From assembly GCF_004683885.1 (NCBI RefSeq), contig NZ_CP038440.1:344001-408000 (forward strand): a stretch of 64,000 nucleotides of DNA, read 5' to 3'. Shown here in pieces: positions 59,632-64,000 of this stretch (position 1 is the first letter of the stretch; every line of letters begins with the position of its first letter). This stretch comes from Brevundimonas sp. MF30-B. Lineage in GTDB: Bacteria; Pseudomonadota; Alphaproteobacteria; Caulobacterales; Caulobacteraceae. The notes under the pieces are model-generated. The model saw only the letters and a program-made list of their open reading frames with translations, had not been told where the DNA came from and searched no databases. The position numbers and the translations under genes are program-made.

Positions 59632-60405
59632 ATGACCGACCCGACCCCTGACCCTCAAACGCCCCAGCCCGGCATGACCGGCGGCTCGGCCAAGACCCTG
59701 CGCGTGGCGGCGGTCGGCGACCTGCACGTCGGCGAAGGCGCCGAACGGCCGCATCGCGAGCTGTTCGACCGCGTGCACGAGGACGCAGACGTCCTGTGCC
59801 TGTGCGGCGACCTGACCAACTTCGGCAAGACGCGCGAGGTCGAGATCCTGATCGAGGACATCAGGGCCTGCCGCATCCCCATGGTGGGCGTGCTGGGCAA
59901 CCATGAGCATGAATGCGGCCAGCCAGACGAAGTCACGCGCATGCTATGCGACGCGGGCGTCAAGATGCTGGACGGCCAGGCCTACGAGATCGAAGGCGTC
60001 GGTTTCGCCGGCGGAAAGGGCTTTATCGGCGGGTTTGGCCGCTACATGCTCAGCTCGTTCGGCGAGAGCCAGATCAAGCGGTTCGTGCAGGAGGCGGTCG
60101 ACGACGCCAACGCCATCGAAACCTCGATCCGCACTCTGAGGACCGAGCGCAGCGTGGTTCTGCTACACTACGCCCCCGTGGTCGACACGGTGATTGGCGA
60201 GCCGCCTGAAATCCACGCCTTCCTGGGGTCGTCGCGCCTGGCCGAGACCATCGACCGCTACGACAACATCAGCCTGGTCGTGCACGGCCACGCCCATCGC
60301 GGCGCACCGGAGGGCAGGACCAACAAGGGCGTGCCGGTCTACAACGTCGCCCTGCCCGTGCTGAAGACTCTGGGAGAGACGCCATATCGGGTGTTCGAGG
60401 TCTGA
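59632..60405 (+). CDS. Calcineurin-like metallophosphoesterase
   Basis: 257 residues from ATG 59632 (GAGAGAG upstream). All five metal motifs are intact: VGDLHVGE, CGDLTNFG, GNHEHECG, LLHYAPV and VHGHAHRG. It thus looks active as a phosphodiesterase or phosphatase. No signal peptide, so cytosolic. Directly coupled to the upstream nucleotidyltransferase-like gene, which suggests an attach-and-remove pair (inference). Confidence 0.85.
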   Translation: MTDPTPDPQTPQPGMTGGSAKTLRVAAVGDLHVGEGAERPHRELFDRVHEDADVLCLCGDLTNFGKTREVEILIEDIRACRIPMVGVLGNHEHECGQPDEVTRMLCDAGVKMLDGQAYEIEGVGFAGGKGFIGGFGRYMLSSFGESQIKRFVQEAVDDANAIETSIRTLRTERSVVLLHYAPVVDTVIGEPPEIHAFLGSSRLAETIDRYDNISLVVHGHAHRGAPEGRTNKGVPVYNVALPVLKTLGETPYRVFEV

Positions 60406-60473
60406 CGGACCGCCGTTCAGCGATTTCTTAAACGTGATGCGTCAGGCTGTGCGTGAACCGAACGGGGACGCGG

Positions 60474-61547
60474 ATGACGGCCGGATCACTGAAGTCGATG
60501 GCGTGGGACGCTGTCCGCTGGAACGCGCTGCCTGTGGCGATGATCGTGGCCCTCATTGCGGCCGGGGCCGCGCTGGGCGCACACCACGACTTCCATTTCG
60601 GCTTCATTGTCTTCCAGGACTTCTGGCTGCTGTTCAACGTCGCGGGCTTTGGGGCGATCCTGGCGGGGGCGGCCCTGCTGGAGCTGTTCCGGTCTCGACC
60701 CGCCAGGCCGTTCGCCCATCTGCGGGTGAAGTTCGGCGAGTGGCGGGTTCTGAAGCGCGCGATCGTCGCCTTGCCGATCCTGCTCACGGCCCCCGCCATG
60801 TTCTCCGCCTTCTCGGCGGTCAAGGCGGGCATTCCGGTCATGAACCCCTTCCACCTAGACCCCCTGTTTGCGGAGATGGACCGCATTATTCACGGCGGAG
60901 ACGCCTGGACGCTGGTCCGGCCGGTCCTGGAGACGCCGGCGGCGGTGTTCGCCATCAACATCGCCTACCATCTCTGGTTCTTCCTGTTCTACGGGGCCCT
61001 GGCCTTGGCGGCGGTGATGGTGCGCGACGTGCGGCTGAGGAACCAGTTCCTGACCGCCTTCGTCCTGACATGGATCGTGCTGGGCCTGGTGGTCGCCACG
61101 CAGATGTCGTCGGTGGGGCCGGTCTTCTTCGCGGACTTCTATCCGCAACTGGCGGACCCCTATGCTGAACAGATGGCTCTGCTGAGGGCCGCCGACGAGC
61201 ATTATCCGATCTGGGCCCTGGACGTTCAGGCTCTGCTGCTGGAGGGCGCCCGCAACCCGGCCCAGGACTCCATCGGGCGCGGCATATCGGCCATGCCTAG
61301 TCTGCATGTCGCCGTGTCGGTTCTGATGGCCCTGTTCACGCGGCGAGTGAACCGCTGGCTGGGTCTCGCGGCCTGGGTTTTCGCGGCCGTGATCATGCTG
61401 GGCTCGGTGGTCCTGGCCTGGCACTACGCCGTGGACGGCTATCTATCGGCGCTGCTGACGCCGATGGTCTGGGTCCTCGCCGGCTGGCTGACCCGGCCTC
61501 GGCGCGTGCTGGCCGCGGCGCCCCTGCCCCAGCCCGCATCCGCCTGA
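60474..61547 (+). CDS. PAP2 family phosphatase (inositolphosphotransferase-like)
   Basis: 357 residues from ATG 60474, with GGGGA upstream; a GTG at 60453 is the alternative. Six or more membrane helices. The PAP2 motif 2 SAMPSLHVAVSVLMAL and motif 3 WHYAVDGYLSALL hold the catalytic histidines; a typical motif-1 KxxxxxxRP is not evident, as in the PAP2_3 (Aur1/Ipt1-type) branch. A lipid phosphate or phosphotransferase activity is inferred; substrate unknown. Confidence 0.84.
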   Translation: MTAGSLKSMAWDAVRWNALPVAMIVALIAAGAALGAHHDFHFGFIVFQDFWLLFNVAGFGAILAGAALLELFRSRPARPFAHLRVKFGEWRVLKRAIVALPILLTAPAMFSAFSAVKAGIPVMNPFHLDPLFAEMDRIIHGGDAWTLVRPVLETPAAVFAINIAYHLWFFLFYGALALAAVMVRDVRLRNQFLTAFVLTWIVLGLVVATQMSSVGPVFFADFYPQLADPYAEQMALLRAADEHYPIWALDVQALLLEGARNPAQDSIGRGISAMPSLHVAVSVLMALFTRRVNRWLGLAAWVFAAVIMLGSVVLAWHYAVDGYLSALLTPMVWVLAGWLTRPRRVLAAAPLPQPASA

Positions 61548-61561
61548 GGCGCCAAAGAAAA

Positions 61562-61584
61562 CGCCCGCCTGCGAGAGGCGGGCG
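61562..61584. terminator. Terminator between PAP2 and M23 genes
   Basis: 9-bp perfect stem CGCCCGCCT/AGGCGGGCG around a 5-nt loop. A preceding AAAGAAAA run would give a U-tract for the minus-strand M23 gene. Confidence 0.8.
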
Positions 61585-61606
61585 CATCGTTGTCCTGAAA
61601 TCGACC

Positions 61607-62965
61607 TCAGCCCTGGGCGGGTCTCAGGCCGTCCGCCGACGCCTGCTGAAGCTGGGGCTTGCGCTCGCCGCCGGCGGCGATGATGCGGTCGATGCGGGCC
61701 TTCTCGGCGCGGAAGGCGGCGAGGTCGGCGCCGGAAAGCTCGGTGCCTTCCTGAGTTTTCACGCCCGCCGGGTTGATCCGCTGGCCGTTGCGCCAAATTT
61801 CATAGTGCAGGTGCGGGCCGGTCGAGGCGCCGGTCGAACCGACATAGGCGATGACCTGGCCTTGGCTGACACGTTGGCCGGGGCGGATGCCCGAGGCGTA
61901 ACGCGACAGGTGAGCGTAGCCGGTCTCCAGACCGTTCGGATGGCGCACCCGCAGCCAGTTGCCGTAGCCGCCCCACCGACGAGCTTCGACCACCACTCCG
62001 TCGGCCGGCGCCACGATCGGGGTCCCGGTCGAGGCGGCGAAGTCGATGCCTTGGTGCATCTTGCGATAGCCCGAGATCGGGTGCGTGCGCACGCCGTAGC
62101 CGGACGAAACCCGACGGAAATTCTGTAGGGGGGTGCGCATCATCGCCGAACGCAGGTTCTTCCCGTTGGCGTCGAAATACTGAGCCTCGCGCGCGCCGGC
62201 GGGCTGGAAGCGGTAGAAGACGTGTCCCTTGAGCTCAGCGTACAGCAGGTCGCCGGTCTCAATGGTGCGCCCGCCTTCGGTAACCGCCCGGTCGAAGACC
62301 AGGGTGAACTCGTCGGACGCCCGCACGTCGCGCTGCATGTCCAGCTTGTGGGCGAACAGCTGGCTGGCGCGGCGCACAATGGCGGAGGTCGCGCCCATGT
62401 TGCGGGCCGTGGCGAACAAGGAGCGTTCGACGTCGCCGTTCAAAACCAACGTCTCGCGCGTGACCTTCTCTTCGAGAGCCCGCAGACGAAGCGCGCCGTC
62501 GAAGCTGCGGGACACGGTCAGCTGAGTGGCCGGGCCCGTGCGCATGGTCAGGCCGATCAGGCGGGCGTCGCCGCGGCCGGCGCGCTCCTTGGCGATGGCG
62601 GTTTCGAACTTGAGCCCGGCGCGCAGCTCCTTGAGGTCGAAGGCGCCGGCCACCGTCGCCGCCACCGCGGCGGCTTCCTCGGCGGTGACGCCGGTGCGGC
62701 GAACGGCCTGTTCGAAGGTTTCACCGCGACGGATCTGAACCGGGACGGCTTCCGGCGTCGTGAGCCCCGCAGGAGCGCCCGCGGCGGCGAACGCCTGAGC
62801 CTCTAGGGCGTTGAGCTGGGTGACGCTGAGCGGAGGCGCTTCGTGGGCGCGGGCCGGTTGATGGACAGCCTTTCCGGCCATCAGTGCGACGGAAACCGCC
62901 GCGACAGTGGTGAGCAGATGAGGCGACAGACGCATCGGCTGTCGACGCGGATCGAACTGAGCCAT
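61607..62965 (-). CDS. M23 family peptidoglycan endopeptidase
   Basis: 452 residues from ATG 62965 (GGGGAC upstream). A hydrophobic segment near residue 20 (LTTVAAVSVALMAG) anchors or exports it. An OapA/LysM-like region follows (PVQIRRGETFEQAVRRTG), then the M23 domain (about residues 295-400) with intact zinc ligands: H and D in KMHQGIDFAASTGTPI, and HxH in TGPHLHYEIW. So unlike the EnvC-like protein at 15 kb it should be catalytic. Divergent from the YdbH-like gene by 379 bp. Confidence 0.9.
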   Translation of the reverse strand: MAQFDPRRQPMRLSPHLLTTVAAVSVALMAGKAVHQPARAHEAPPLSVTQLNALEAQAFAAAGAPAGLTTPEAVPVQIRRGETFEQAVRRTGVTAEEAAAVAATVAGAFDLKELRAGLKFETAIAKERAGRGDARLIGLTMRTGPATQLTVSRSFDGALRLRALEEKVTRETLVLNGDVERSLFATARNMGATSAIVRRASQLFAHKLDMQRDVRASDEFTLVFDRAVTEGGRTIETGDLLYAELKGHVFYRFQPAGAREAQYFDANGKNLRSAMMRTPLQNFRRVSSGYGVRTHPISGYRKMHQGIDFAASTGTPIVAPADGVVVEARRWGGYGNWLRVRHPNGLETGYAHLSRYASGIRPGQRVSQGQVIAYVGSTGASTGPHLHYEIWRNGQRINPAGVKTQEGTELSGADLAAFRAEKARIDRIIAAGGERKPQLQQASADGLRPAQG

Positions 62966-63344
62966 CGGTCCCCGGCAGCGACGGCGCACTTCAGCGCCTA
63001 GACACAATAAACAAGCACTGGAATCACAGTGACCGCGACCAGATCCCCCGACCGCGAGGCAAGCCGTATAGCCTGCTGAGTCCATCCTGTGAAGACAGTC
63101 GGTTACAAATGGTTAACCGGAGTGAAGCGCCGGGGGCTGTCGAGGGGGCCGATAGTGTCGTGGAAAGTGATCGACGGGCGCTTGTCGCCCTATCTTGTGT
63201 TCACGATACCAGCCACACCCAGATATCGCCTCGGTTGACTGCAAGTGTCCCACCTGCCACGCAGCAGTGTTCTTGCGGCAACGCTGTCGCGAAGCGCACG
63301 TTTGTCATCCTTGACCGTCTTCTGTCCTTGAGCGGACTCGTCGC
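62966..63344. other. Intergenic region between M23 and YdbH-like genes
   Basis: 379 bp without a gene I can support. It must hold divergent promoters. On the minus strand TTCACA and CTATAC are 16 bp apart, a weak -35/-10 pair for the M23 gene. The plus-strand frame here has no ribosome-binding site. Confidence 0.45.
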
Positions 63345-64000
63345 TTGACCACCACTTCCCCCTACAAAATTCCAGGAGACGACGGGTCCAAGCCGCGGCG
63401 GCCGCGCATTCTGACCGTCATGGCGGCGATACTCGCGATCCTGATCGTGCTGGCGAGCCTGCTGTACCTGAACCGTCGCGCGGCGGCGCGCGAACTGCTC
63501 GTGGGCTGGCTCGAGCAACGAGGAATCGACGCCGAGGTCGACGTCGAGGCGGTCAACCTCAATCGCTTCGTCGCCCGAGTCCGCATCGGCGACGCAGACG
63601 ACCCGGACTTCACCGTAGAGAGGGTCGAGATCGACTATGCCGTGGCGGGGCCCTGGTCAGCCCGCGGCGCTGGAGTGACTCCCAGCCGCATCAGGCTGAT
63701 CCGCCCGATCTTGAGGGCCACCTGGGCGCAGGACCGCTTTTCCCTGGGATCCCTGGACCCGCTGATCGAGGAGTTCCGGTCCCGTCCGCCCAATCCGGAC
63801 TCCGCCCCGCCGGAGGTTATCGTCGAGACCGGCCGGCTGCGGCTCTTGACCGAATACGGCCCCTACCCTGTGCTGGCCGACGCGCGGCTGGTCGATGGCC
63901 GGCTCGTCGCGCTGACGGCGCGGGCGCCGGCGGCGGCGCTCAGGAGCGGACGGATCGAGGCGCGCGGCCTGGCCTGGCGGTTGGATGCAACCGGTCAAGG
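63345..64000 (+). CDS. YdbH-like intermembrane transport protein, 3' end outside window
   Basis: Open from TTG 63345 to the right edge without a stop (218 codons seen). Start is uncertain: TTG 63345 is the first possible start in the frame (opened by TGA at 63312-63314), and ATG 63420 is the alternative. One N-terminal membrane helix (MAAILAILIVLASLLYLNRR, from the alternative start) is followed by repeated beta-strand segments such as GIDAEVDVEAVNLNRFVARV and a later ARLVDGRLVALTAR. This fits large AsmA-like/YdbH bridge proteins of the envelope. The family call is moderate, as the C-terminal diagnostic part is missing. Confidence 0.65.
   Translation, partial: MTTTSPYKIPGDDGSKPRRPRILTVMAAILAILIVLASLLYLNRRAAARELLVGWLEQRGIDAEVDVEAVNLNRFVARVRIGDADDPDFTVERVEIDYAVAGPWSARGAGVTPSRIRLIRPILRATWAQDRFSLGSLDPLIEEFRSRPPNPDSAPPEVIVETGRLRLLTEYGPYPVLADARLVDGRLVALTARAPAAALRSGRIEARGLAWRLDATGQ

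Overview
The window looks like chromosome from a high-G+C alphaproteobacterium of the Caulobacterales, most likely Brevundimonas or a close relative. The evidence is gene content and order: a TIGR02300-type protein beside aroA-cmk-rpsA-ihfB, the run nadD-rsfS-rlmH-envC-ctpA-divergent polysaccharide deacetylase-rppH, a DUF4167 protein, a SapC protein, PtsP and TonB-dependent receptors. The genus is an inference from content; no 16S gene is present. I see no prophage, insertion sequence, CRISPR array or replication origin.

Layout. 0-8.4 kb: TIGR02300 protein (partial), aroA, cmk, rpsA, ihfB and mscL, then on the minus strand rpmH-rnpA-yidC-engB. 8.5-11.6 kb: a VTT-domain membrane protein translationally coupled to an orphan sensor kinase, and two small hypotheticals. 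11.6-17.8 kb: the minus-strand RNA-processing and envelope cluster nadD to rppH. 17.9-20.4 kb: two overlapping paralogous pentapeptide-repeat genes. 20.4-34.6 kb: DUF4167 protein, prmC, a YihY-type membrane protein, a UDP-glucuronate epimerase-like enzyme, a hybrid histidine kinase, two DUF4893 lipoproteins, a short stomatin-tail-like membrane protein, a class C beta-lactamase-fold hydrolase, a TonB receptor and a BCCT transporter. 34.7-37.4 kb: clpB. 37.4-38.6 kb: an A/T-richer accessory patch carrying three very small minus-strand genes (59, 44 and 67 codons), the least explained item here. 38.6-43.3 kb: a YciI-like protein, a lipoprotein, metG, terC and rlmB. 43.4-45 kb: tRNA-Tyr, tRNA-Gly and tuf. 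45-51.4 kb: a RodZ-like HTH protein, ptsP, lysC, ubiG and murI. 51.5-64 kb: an M3 peptidase, SapC, a Zur-like regulator, an alpha/beta hydrolase, mmsA, a thioredoxin-fold-like protein, a nucleotidyltransferase/metallophosphoesterase pair, a PAP2 phosphatase, an M23 endopeptidase and the start of a YdbH-like protein.

How the genes work together. Most are housekeeping. Translation and RNA maturation: rpsA, rpmH, rnpA, tuf, metG, two tRNAs, prmC, rlmB, rlmH, rsfS and rppH. Cell-wall and envelope work: murI, the EnvC-like factor, CtpA, the polysaccharide deacetylase, M23, YidC, PAP2 and the YdbH-like protein. Relative to the cluster ubiG-lysC-ptsP-prfA-prmC-DUF4167-clpB known in many alphaproteobacteria, the same genes occur here in separate fragments, and prfA is absent from the window. 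Start sites were chosen from ribosome-binding sites and family length. Several genes listed here are too short, or run too far off the edge, to be found by a simple open-frame scan (the 59- and 44-codon genes, rpmH, and the partial genes at both ends).
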